Shown here one piece after another: positions 22,908 to 29,712 of a stretch of DNA of 29,712 nt. The notes under the pieces are model-generated. The model ran no database searches. It saw only the letters and a program-made list of their open reading frames with translations, and was not told the origin of the DNA. The stretch spans positions 1-29,712 of the forward strand of contig SKVI01000361.1 in the NCBI GenBank assembly GCA_007129525.1, written 5' to 3'. The DNA comes from Gemmatimonadota bacterium (lineage in GTDB: Bacteria; Gemmatimonadota; Gemmatimonadetes; Longimicrobiales; Gaopeijiaceae). The number at the start of each line of letters is the position of its first letter. Position 1 is the first letter of the stretch. A program made the translations under genes and the position numbers.

Positions 22908-23019
22908 CCGCGCCGCGTGGCAAGCACTCGGAGAACGGCACCGGGTCGTCAACATGATCGGGGCCCGCATGTCGCCGGACAACCTCAACGGGCAGGGCTC
23001 CCAACCAGGAGGACCAGGC

Positions 23020-23424
23020 ATGTCGGAGGCCCCCTTGCGACCGGCGGGATCGCTGCGGCTCCTGGTGGCCGAGGACGAACCGCACATCCGTCGGATCCTC
23101 ACCACCCTCCTGGAGGACTCCGGCTTTCAACTCACCGTGGCGGTGACCGGCGACGAGGCCCTGGAAGCGCTTCAGGGCGACGAGAACTTCGACCTGGCCC
23201 TCCTGGACCTCCTGATGCCCGGACGAACGGGCCTCCAGGTGCTGCAGGAGGCACGAAGCCTTCCCCATCGGGCCGACCTGCCGGTCATCATCCTCACCGC
23301 CAAGGGGCAGGATGTGGACCGCCGACAGGCGTTCAGGCTGGGAGCCTCCGATTTTATGACCAAACCGTTCAGTCCCAAGAAACTCCTGGAACGCGTGGAT
23401 CAGCTCCTGACGCGTAACCCCTGA
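23020..23424 (+). CDS. Single-domain (CheY-like) response regulator
   Basis: A 134-residue stand-alone receiver domain with no output domain. Conserved residues are visible: acidic pair in LLVAEDEPHIRRIL, phospho-acceptor Asp in LALLDLLMPGRTG, Thr in VIILTAKG, and Lys in FMTKPFSPKKLLERV. The ATG at 23020-23022 has AGGAGG seven bases upstream, which decides it over in-frame ATGs at 22954 and 22969. It may receive phosphate from the histidine kinase at 19629-20855, which lies in the divergent unit; that link is inference. It precedes manC by 40 bases. Confidence 0.9.
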   Translation: MSEAPLRPAGSLRLLVAEDEPHIRRILTTLLEDSGFQLTVAVTGDEALEALQGDENFDLALLDLLMPGRTGLQVLQEARSLPHRADLPVIILTAKGQDVDRRQAFRLGASDFMTKPFSPKKLLERVDQLLTRNP

Positions 23425-23464
23425 CGCCGTACCTCCACCTCTCCTTCTCCCGGACCATCGACCC

Positions 23465-24592
23465 GTGTCCACAGCCGACCCGAACCTCCGAATCGTGATC
23501 CTGGCCGGGGGCATCGGATCGCGATTCTGGCCCGCCAGCACTCCAGCCCGTCCCAAGCAGCTCCTCCCCCTGGCTTCGGACCGTCCGCTCATTGCCGAGA
23601 CGGTGGACCGCGCTCTGCAGCTGGTGGGGCCGGATCACCTCCGGATTCTGGCAGGAGCACACCTGATTCCACCCTTCCGGGAGGCACTGGGCCCCCGCGG
23701 CGACAAGCTCTTCTGGATAGAGCCCCGGGCTCGGGGCACCGGTCCCGTGCTGGCCTGGGCCGCCCACCGGCTGCAGAAGCAGAACCCCGATGCCGTGATG
23801 GTCTCTCTCCACTCGGATCACTTCATCGAACCCCGAGACGCCTTCCTGGAGCTGCTGGTCCGAACGGCGGCCCTGGCGGTCCGGAGCGACCTCCTCTTCA
23901 CCATCGCAGTCCCCCCGGATCGGCCCGAAACGGGGTACGGTTACCTTCGGCCCGGTGAGCCACTGGACGGGGTCGAGAGCCGGTCCGAACGCGACACCGC
24001 CGGACTTCGGGCCTGGAGACTGGGCGCCTTCGTGGAAAAGCCTGACCCGGAAACCGCCCGGCAATACCTCGCCGAAGGCTATCTCTGGAACAGCGGGATC
24101 TTCGTCTGGACGGCGGCACGCTTCCTGGAGGAAGTGCGACTCCATGCCCCGGAGATCGGAGATCACCTGCCCCTCCTGGACCAGGGAGCCGACGAAGCCT
24201 TCTTCCAGCGCGTCCCCCCCATTTCCGTCGACGAGGCCGTGCTGGAGCGAAGCGGGCGAGTGGGTACGGTGGAAGCCACCTTCCGGTGGGACGACGTGGG
24301 CAACTGGAACGCCCTCGGTCGGACTCGTCCCAGCGACGACCAGGGGAACGTCCTGGAGGGGGACGCCCAGGCGGTGGAGGGACGCGACAACGTGGTCTGG
24401 GCCGAGGACGGGCCGGTGGTGTTGTTCGGCGTGGAGGGACTCGTGGTGGCGCAGTCCGGAGGGGTGACCCTGGTCACCTCCAGAGAGCGAGCAGGGGACT
24501 TGAAGGAGCTTGTGGGCCGTCTCCCCGACCGCCTGCGGGCACCCCGAGCCGACGCATCTCCCCCGACCTCCCGCCAGAAGGAGGACACGTGA
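23465..24592 (+). CDS. manC: Mannose-1-phosphate guanylyltransferase
   Basis: Makes GDP-mannose from GTP and mannose-1-phosphate for polysaccharide or glycolipid synthesis. The 375-residue protein has the nucleotidyltransferase P-loop-like LAGGIGSRFWPAS and PKQLLPL. IEPRARGTGPVLAW, SLHSDHFI, ETGYGYL, FVEKPDPETA, LWNSGIFVW and the late FRWDDVGNWNAL follow. It lacks the C-terminal isomerase half of bifunctional ManC/AlgA proteins. The start is GTG at 23465-23467 with no obvious Shine-Dalgarno. The stop overlaps the next start by GTGA. Confidence 0.92.
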   Translation: MSTADPNLRIVILAGGIGSRFWPASTPARPKQLLPLASDRPLIAETVDRALQLVGPDHLRILAGAHLIPPFREALGPRGDKLFWIEPRARGTGPVLAWAAHRLQKQNPDAVMVSLHSDHFIEPRDAFLELLVRTAALAVRSDLLFTIAVPPDRPETGYGYLRPGEPLDGVESRSERDTAGLRAWRLGAFVEKPDPETARQYLAEGYLWNSGIFVWTAARFLEEVRLHAPEIGDHLPLLDQGADEAFFQRVPPISVDEAVLERSGRVGTVEATFRWDDVGNWNALGRTRPSDDQGNVLEGDAQAVEGRDNVVWAEDGPVVLFGVEGLVVAQSGGVTLVTSRERAGDLKELVGRLPDRLRAPRADASPPTSRQKEDT

Positions 24593-25881
24593 TCCGCCGC
24601 CTTTACCTCTTCGATGACGACGTGGCACGGGGATGGCGCCCCTTTTCCCTTACCCGTCCCGTGGGCGAGCTCCTGTTCGGAGCGCTTCTCTTGCGCTCCC
24701 GCATCGAGCGGGCCACCGGTCTCGCGGTGGAGGGCTACCTGGGCCGCCCCGAGCTCCACGGCTTCGAAGAACCCGGAGCACCGCCGGTGCTGGGCGAATC
24801 TCCCCAGCTGGGCGCCACAGGTCGGATTATCCTGCTCTCCCGGTACGTTCCACCCCTCACGGAGAGCGGAGGAACCGCCCCGTCCCTGAATCTGCCGAGG
24901 GAGCTTCCTCCGGAGGGTATCCAGCTCGTGGCGAACGGAGCGACGGTGGGATGGATGCTTCCGGCTTCGGCACCCCTCATGTCGCTCGAGGCCCTGAGGG
25001 ATCCGGCGTCCGTGGAACCGGCTCCATCGAACTCGTCACGGCGGCTGGAGCTTCCGGGCAGCCTCCTCCCGGATCCGTGGAGCCTGATGGCCGGGAACGC
25101 ACGCCGCACCAGCATGGACCTGGAGCTCCTCTTTCCCGGAGGCTCCGGGCCCGGGGTGGACCCGCTCCCGGAACTGGACGGCGTGCGGCGTCTGGGCCCC
25201 CATCCGGTGAGTGCCGCCGAGGACGTCGAGGTGGAGCCCGAAGTCGTCCTGGATACGCGGGAAGGGCCCATTCACCTGGCTCGTGGCGTACGCGTGCACG
25301 CCTTCACCCGGCTCCGTGGTCCCGCCTTCATCGGGCCCGACTCGGTGCTCCTGGGCGGCACCCTGGAGCGGGTGTCCTGCGGACCGGTGAGCAAGCTCCA
25401 CGGCGAGGTGTCCGACTCGGTGGTGAACGGATATTCCAACAAGGCCCACCACGGGTACCTGGGGCACGCCGTCCTGGGCCGGTGGGTCAACCTGGGGGCC
25501 ATGACCACAAACTCGGACCTGAAAAACACCTACGGTACGGTTCGGGTGCCCGCCCCGTCCGGTGACGGAGAGGTGGACTCGGGACTCCTGAAAGCGGGGG
25601 TGCTCCTGGGAGATCACGTCAAGACCGGTATCGGCATACTTCTGAACACCGGCTCGGTGGTGGGCGCCGGCTCGAACCTCTTCGGAACGGAGCTGCCCCC
25701 TCGAGACGTCCCCCCCTTCTCGTGGGGGACGGGGAGCCGACTCACCGTCTACCGCCGAGAGTCGTTTCTCACCACCACCGAGAGAGTCATGCAGCGTCGA
25801 GATCTCCCCCTCAGCCCCGCCATGCACACCCTGCTGACCCGGATCTGGGATCGGGCGAACGAGCGGGAGGGCGACACGTGA
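24589..25881 (+). CDS. GlmU-like sugar nucleotidyltransferase / left-handed-helix acyltransferase
   Basis: A 430-residue protein of the 'alternative GlmU' family, proposed to act as UDP-GlcNAc pyrophosphorylase / glucosamine-1-phosphate N-acetyltransferase. The N-terminal domain opens LYLFDDDVARGWRPFSLTRPVGEL, the family's substitute for the usual LAAGxGTRM motif. The C-terminal half (about 210-390) is a left-handed beta-helix with VVNGYSNKAHHGYLGHAVLGRW and VNLGAMTTNSDLKNTYG. The GTG at 24589-24591 overlaps the manC stop and has GGAGG upstream. Sugar and acyl specificity cannot be read from sequence. Confidence 0.82.
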   Translation: MIRRLYLFDDDVARGWRPFSLTRPVGELLFGALLLRSRIERATGLAVEGYLGRPELHGFEEPGAPPVLGESPQLGATGRIILLSRYVPPLTESGGTAPSLNLPRELPPEGIQLVANGATVGWMLPASAPLMSLEALRDPASVEPAPSNSSRRLELPGSLLPDPWSLMAGNARRTSMDLELLFPGGSGPGVDPLPELDGVRRLGPHPVSAAEDVEVEPEVVLDTREGPIHLARGVRVHAFTRLRGPAFIGPDSVLLGGTLERVSCGPVSKLHGEVSDSVVNGYSNKAHHGYLGHAVLGRWVNLGAMTTNSDLKNTYGTVRVPAPSGDGEVDSGLLKAGVLLGDHVKTGIGILLNTGSVVGAGSNLFGTELPPRDVPPFSWGTGSRLTVYRRESFLTTTERVMQRRDLPLSPAMHTLLTRIWDRANEREGDT

Positions 25882-26699
25882 GGGTATCCATGCTGGGAAG
25901 CGGAAGCCGGGGCAACGCCACCCTGGTGGTGCAGGGCTCCACCTCCATCCTGGTGGATGCAGGGTTCAGCGGGCGCCAGCTGGCACTGCGCCTTCGACGC
26001 CTCGGCATGGAACCCGACGACATCGACGCCATCGTCATCACGCACGAGCACGGCGATCACACCCGGGGTGCCGGGATCTTCGGCCGCCGGTACGGGACCC
26101 CGGTCTATCTCACCGAGGCTACTCAGGAGGCCTGCGCCAAGCTCTTTCGGGGAGGCGAGGACCTGAGGCTCTATACGCCGAGCCGGCCCTTCCTCATCGG
26201 CGCTCTGCAGGTGGAGCCGTTCCTGACGGCCCATGACGCCGTCGATCCGGTGGCGGTCACGGTCCGCGGCATCGAATGCGGCACCCGGGTGGGGATTGCG
26301 ACGGATCTGGGTCGCCCCACCGCGGGCATCCGGCATTCGCTGGCAGGGTGCGACTTCCTGATCCTGGAGGCGAACCACGACGAGACCCTCCTGCGAACAG
26401 GCCCCTACCCTGCTTCGGTGCAGGAGCGCATCGCCTCTTCCTTCGGGCACCTCTCAAACCACGCCGCTGCCCGGTTCGTCTGCGAGCTCCTGCATCCACG
26501 CCTTGCCGGCGTCCTCCTGGCCCACCTCTCCCAGGAGTGCAATCGGCCCGATCTGGCCCTCGAGGTGGTAGGTCGGGAATTGAAGCAGGCCGGGTGGAAG
26601 GGGTGGCTCCAGGTTGCGTGTCAGGACGTCCCCACCCCCCTCGTGGACATCCACGAACTCCGCCTCCAGGCGGGCCCCTCCCAGCTCAGCCTGTTATAG
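25878..26699 (+). CDS. MBL-fold hydrolase, YycJ/WalJ-like
   Basis: A 273-residue cytoplasmic metallo-beta-lactamase-fold protein beginning MRVSMLGSGSRGNATLV, the YycJ/VicX/WalJ N-terminus. The metal motif is THEHGDH (His56, His58, Asp60, His61). Later come TAHDAVDPVAV, IATDLG, LEANHDETLL and a terminal LAHLSQECNRPDLAL. The family is thought to be nuclease-like; WalJ accompanies the WalRK system in Firmicutes. The GTG overlaps the previous stop (GTGA). The TAG stop abuts the convergent rseP stop with no base between. Confidence 0.88.
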   Translation: MRVSMLGSGSRGNATLVVQGSTSILVDAGFSGRQLALRLRRLGMEPDDIDAIVITHEHGDHTRGAGIFGRRYGTPVYLTEATQEACAKLFRGGEDLRLYTPSRPFLIGALQVEPFLTAHDAVDPVAVTVRGIECGTRVGIATDLGRPTAGIRHSLAGCDFLILEANHDETLLRTGPYPASVQERIASSFGHLSNHAAARFVCELLHPRLAGVLLAHLSQECNRPDLALEVVGRELKQAGWKGWLQVACQDVPTPLVDIHELRLQAGPSQLSLL

Positions 26700-28136
26700 C
26701 TACAGCCCGAACAGCCTCAAGAAGTCGTTGCCCAGGGCCAGGGCCATGATTCCCAGGAGGATCACGAAGCCCACCTGGCTCCACCGCATGCGCTGCTCCA
26801 CCGAGACGGGTTGACCCCGAACCGCCTCGATGCCAAGGAAGACCAGGTGGCCCCCATCCAGGATCGGAATCGGAAGCAGGTTCAGGATGGCCAGGTTGAT
26901 GGAGAAGAGGGCCATGAAGCGCAGGAAGAAGGGAAGGCCCTCGGCGGCGGCCTGCCCCGAAGCCTCGCCGATGGTGACAATGCTGCCCAGGTTCCGCGCC
27001 GACACCTGTCCGGTGACCAGTTCACCGAGAAAGTTGACGATGAAGACCGTGACCCCAACGGTCTCTTCCCACCCCACCCTTACCGCTTCTACGGGAGGTA
27101 CCGGCGAGTAGGTGACCGGCGTGGCCGCCTGCACACCGATCTGGCCCACGGTGCGCAGCTCCCCGTCGGGGGTCTGGGCCTCCACCGACGCCGGTGTCAC
27201 GGTCCACGTCAGCTCCTCCCCGTTCCGGATGATCGTGATCTCGGTTTCCTGGTCTGGCCGCTCCTGGATCCTGGACTGCACCTCGGACCAGAGGGTGACG
27301 CGCTCTCCCCCGATGGCCACGATGCGATCGCCCGACCGGATCCCGGCCCGGTGCGCCGGCGCTCCCGGTTCCACGAAGACCAGCTCCGGTTCAACCCAGA
27401 ACCCCAGGGCCCCCACGGCCCGCCGCCGGTCGGCCCCTGCAGGGGGAAGCTGGAGGGTCACCTCGCCATCGGGCTCGGCGAACCGAACGCTCAACGGACC
27501 TTCGGGGGCGTCCAGGAGGGCCTGGCGGACCTGCCCCCAGTGCTCTGGGCTGGCATCTCCGATGGACTCCAGGTAGGCGCCCTCGGGGATCTCGGCCAGT
27601 CCAGCCATTCCCTGGGGGAGCTGATCGGCCGCCACCTGCCCCACTCGAACGGTATCCACCTCCGTGCTTCCCCACCCCGCCGCCACGACGGTATAGGCCC
27701 CGAAGGCAAAGACCATGTTCATGATGACCCCGGCCGAGATCACCCAGGCTCGGGCCCACACCGGCTTGGCGTCGAAGTCGGATGTCCGAAGGGTCCGCCG
27801 CCGGCGAGGAGCGGGCTCCGGCTGCTCCGGCTCACCTTCGTCATCTGGCCCGGACGCCTCTGCGTCCGAGTCCGGTGGCTCCGCCTCCGGCCCCTTTCCA
27901 CCCTCGATGGCCTCCAGCACCTCGTCGTCCATTCCCCCCATCTTGACGTAGCCTCCCAGGGGAATGGCACTGAGCACGTACTCGGTTTCACCCCGCTGGA
28001 ATCCCCAGACCCGGGGACCGAGTCCGATGGAGAAACGATCGACCCGAACGCCCACAGAGCGGGCGGCCAGGAAGTGGCCCAGCTCGTGGACGAAGATCAG
28101 GACGCCCAGGACAATGATTGTGGCGATAATGGTCAT
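26700..28136 (-). CDS. rseP: Site-2 intramembrane zinc protease RseP
   Basis: Cleaves membrane-embedded anti-sigma factors and signal-peptide remnants. The 478 residues show TM1 with HELGH (His17, Glu18, His21) and a GGYVKMGGM segment. A very acidic insert follows (about 75-115, ending in an RRRR run), then TM2 (VISAGVIMNMVFAFGAYTVV). There are one or two PDZ-like regions (FVEPGAPAHRAGIRSGDRIVAI), then TM3-4 with LNLLPIPILDGGHL, the third zinc-ligand motif. The acidic insert between TM1 and TM2 is not usual. The ATG (28134-28136) shares ATGA with the dxr stop. It lies downstream of dxr and cdsA, a common order. Confidence 0.95.
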   Translation of the reverse strand: MTIIATIIVLGVLIFVHELGHFLAARSVGVRVDRFSIGLGPRVWGFQRGETEYVLSAIPLGGYVKMGGMDDEVLEAIEGGKGPEAEPPDSDAEASGPDDEGEPEQPEPAPRRRRTLRTSDFDAKPVWARAWVISAGVIMNMVFAFGAYTVVAAGWGSTEVDTVRVGQVAADQLPQGMAGLAEIPEGAYLESIGDASPEHWGQVRQALLDAPEGPLSVRFAEPDGEVTLQLPPAGADRRRAVGALGFWVEPELVFVEPGAPAHRAGIRSGDRIVAIGGERVTLWSEVQSRIQERPDQETEITIIRNGEELTWTVTPASVEAQTPDGELRTVGQIGVQAATPVTYSPVPPVEAVRVGWEETVGVTVFIVNFLGELVTGQVSARNLGSIVTIGEASGQAAAEGLPFFLRFMALFSINLAILNLLPIPILDGGHLVFLGIEAVRGQPVSVEQRMRWSQVGFVILLGIMALALGNDFLRLFGL

Positions 28137-29323
28137 GCGTCAGTACCTGCGGCGAGAGACCGGCTGGTGGTGAGCTCCGAGGCGACGCGGCGGGCTCTGC
28201 GGTCCGCCTCCAGCACTCCCTGAATCTCCGAGACGGGCTCCGAGTCCATCCGCTCCAGCGTCCCTTCCACCACCCCAGCCATCCCGGGAAAGCTGAGGCT
28301 GCCCTCGAGGAAGGCGGCCACGGCAATCTCGTTCGCCGCGTTGAACACCGTGGGCGCGGTTCCGCCGCTGCGTCCGGCCGCGACCCCGATCCCGAAGAGG
28401 GGAAAGGCGTCCCGGTCCACTTCCTCAAAGGTGAGGGGTGACGACCCCACCGGATCAAATGTCCGCAGCTCGGCGTCGGCCAGGCGCTCCGGGTACGTCA
28501 ACGCATACAAGATGGGCAGCTCCATGGTGGGAAACCCGAGCTGCGCCATCACGGACCCGTCCACGAACTCCACGAAGGAGTGGATGATGGATTGAGGATG
28601 TACCACGGCGTCGATTCGGTCGTAGGAGACCTGGTAGAGAAGGTGTGCCTCGATGACTTCCAGCGCCTTGTTGGCCAGCGTGGCCGAGTCGATGGAGATC
28701 TTGGCCCCCATCTCCCAGGTGGGATGTCGAAGGGCGTCCTCAGCTTGTACCCCGGCAAGTCGCTCCGGGCTCCACCCCCGGAAGGGACCGCCGGAGGCGG
28801 TGATCACCAGACGCTGGACTTCCTCCGGCGAGGATCCCTCCAGGCACTGGAGAATCGCCGAGTGCTCGGAGTCGATGGGGACCAGATCGCCCTGACCCGC
28901 CTCCAGCGCCCGCCGAAGCAGATCGCCACCGGCAACCAGCGACTCCTTGTTGGCCAGGGCCAACCGCTTGTCCGCCTCCAGCGCCCGCAGGGAGGGCTCC
29001 AGCCCTGCAAACCCCACCAGGGCGTTCACCACCACGTCCGCCTCCTCCATCTGGGCCAGATCCAGGAGTGCCTTCCGGCCGCCCGTCCAGTGCGTGCCGT
29101 TGTCCCGGCAGTTCCGGTAGGCCTCCTGGTCGGCCACCACCACCCGCAGGGGACCGTGCCGGGCGGCCTGCGCCTCGAGTCGCTCCACGGATCGGTTGGC
29201 CGCCAGCCCCACCACCCGAAACCTGTCCGGATGCCGCTCGATCACGCTCAGGGCGCTCACGCCGATGGACCCGGTTGAGCCCAGGATCGCGATCCGGATG
29301 GGAGGCGAGTTCGAAGGGTTCAT
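28133..29323 (-). CDS. dxr: 1-deoxy-D-xylulose-5-phosphate reductoisomerase
   Basis: Second step of the MEP isoprenoid pathway, NADPH-dependent. The 396-residue product has ILGSTGSIGVSAL (NADPH loop), ALANKESLVAGG, DSEHSAILQCL (metal-binding Asp/Glu), and TASGGPFRG. Then come HPTWEMGAKISIDSATLANK and EVIEAHLLY, and VHPQSIIHSFVEFVDGS in the catalytic domain. The ATG at 29321-29323 overlaps the cdsA stop, and its own stop overlaps rseP. Length is normal. Confidence 0.97.
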   Translation of the reverse strand: MNPSNSPPIRIAILGSTGSIGVSALSVIERHPDRFRVVGLAANRSVERLEAQAARHGPLRVVVADQEAYRNCRDNGTHWTGGRKALLDLAQMEEADVVVNALVGFAGLEPSLRALEADKRLALANKESLVAGGDLLRRALEAGQGDLVPIDSEHSAILQCLEGSSPEEVQRLVITASGGPFRGWSPERLAGVQAEDALRHPTWEMGAKISIDSATLANKALEVIEAHLLYQVSYDRIDAVVHPQSIIHSFVEFVDGSVMAQLGFPTMELPILYALTYPERLADAELRTFDPVGSSPLTFEEVDRDAFPLFGIGVAAGRSGGTAPTVFNAANEIAVAAFLEGSLSFPGMAGVVEGTLERMDSEPVSEIQGVLEADRRARRVASELTTSRSLAAGTDA

Positions 29324-29712
29324 ACAAGCACCACGAGGAGGAAGGCGTAGGTGAGGGGTACCGTGAAATAGATGCCGTCGAAGCGATCCAGGATTCCGCC
29401 GTGGCCCGGAAGTAGCGCCCCCGAGTCCTTCACACCGGCCTCTCGCTTCATGACGGACTCCGCCAGGTCGCCGATGGGTGCCACCACCCCCACGGCGAGT
29501 CCCAACCCCGCAGCCTGGAGCAGGGGCAGGGCTACGGAACTCTCAGGTCCCATGAAGAGCGCCGCGAAGGCAAGCGCCCCCAGAGTTGAGCCCAACAACC
29601 CTCCGACGGCCCCTTCCACCGTCTTCTTGGGGCTCACCGACGGGATCAGCTTGCGTCGCCCCAGGTGCTTTCCCGAAAAGTAGGCTGCAGAGTCCCCGAG
29701 CCAGGTCACCAC
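29320..29712 (-). CDS. cdsA: Phosphatidate cytidylyltransferase, C-terminal fragment
   Basis: Makes CDP-diacylglycerol from phosphatidic acid and CTP in the inner membrane. Only about 130 C-terminal residues are inside the window; the gene continues past the right edge. The CDS signature is complete: SVMKREAGVKDSGALLPGHGGILDRFD. Other family segments are DSAAYFSGKHLGRRKLIPSVSPKKTVEG and several hydrophobic helices. The stop TGA shares ATGA with the dxr start. Confidence 0.95.
   Translation of the reverse strand: MVTWLGDSAAYFSGKHLGRRKLIPSVSPKKTVEGAVGGLLGSTLGALAFAALFMGPESSVALPLLQAAGLGLAVGVVAPIGDLAESVMKREAGVKDSGALLPGHGGILDRFDGIYFTVPLTYAFLLVVLV

Overview
The window is about 29.7 kb of high-GC (my estimate, mid-60s percent) bacterial chromosome. 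It is packed with housekeeping genes, mostly on the minus strand, with many 4-base stop/start overlaps. The gene set points to a diderm bacterium with an MEP isoprenoid route (dxr) and indirect Asn/Gln-tRNA synthesis (gatCAB). It has long acidic tails or inserts on NusA, IF2 and RseP, lipoprotein signals, and an 'alternative' GlmU-like nucleotidyltransferase. A member of the Gemmatimonadota or a similar phylum is my best guess. That is an impression from gene style, not a marker-based assignment. No tRNA, rRNA, CRISPR array or insertion sequence was seen.

Layout. (1) 1-9219, minus: the classic translation/transcription operon rimP-nusA-ylxQ-infB-ylxP-rbfA-truB-ribF-rpsO-pnp. pnp is cut by the left edge, and ylxR is absent between nusA and ylxQ. 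A strong promoter upstream of rimP is followed at once by two tandem U-tract hairpins, and a third U-tract hairpin lies in the rimP-nusA gap. This looks like a termination-controlled leader. (2) 9270-10565, minus: murA, with the active-site Cys replaced by Asp. (3) 10777-13734, plus: a compact four-gene unit encoding a YtxG/DUF948-like membrane coiled-coil protein, a YtxH-like protein, an exported Zn-dependent phospholipase C-like protein and a metallo-beta-lactamase-fold lipoprotein. It ends in a strong terminator. This is the most accessory-looking part of the window. (4) 13795-22707, minus: lipoprotein-serS-histidine kinase-pcrA-gatC-gatA-gatB, read from a TTGACA promoter near 22850. (5) 23020-26699, plus: single-domain response regulator, manC, GlmU-like nucleotidyltransferase/acyltransferase, and a YycJ/WalJ-like MBL hydrolase. 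(6) 26700-29712, minus: rseP-dxr-cdsA, with cdsA cut by the right edge.

How the genes work together. Block 1 couples transcription elongation (NusA), translation initiation (IF2), ribosome maturation (RimP, RbfA, S15), tRNA modification (TruB), flavin synthesis (RibF) and RNA decay (PNPase). Blocks 2, 3, 5 and 6 deal mainly with the envelope: peptidoglycan precursors, phospholipid turnover and synthesis, nucleotide sugars, isoprenoid precursors and intramembrane proteolysis. Block 4 supplies seryl-tRNA, amidated tRNAs and a repair helicase, with an orphan-looking histidine kinase embedded in it. Start codons were chosen by hand from Shine-Dalgarno-like sequence, overlaps and family N-termini; uncertain ones are flagged.
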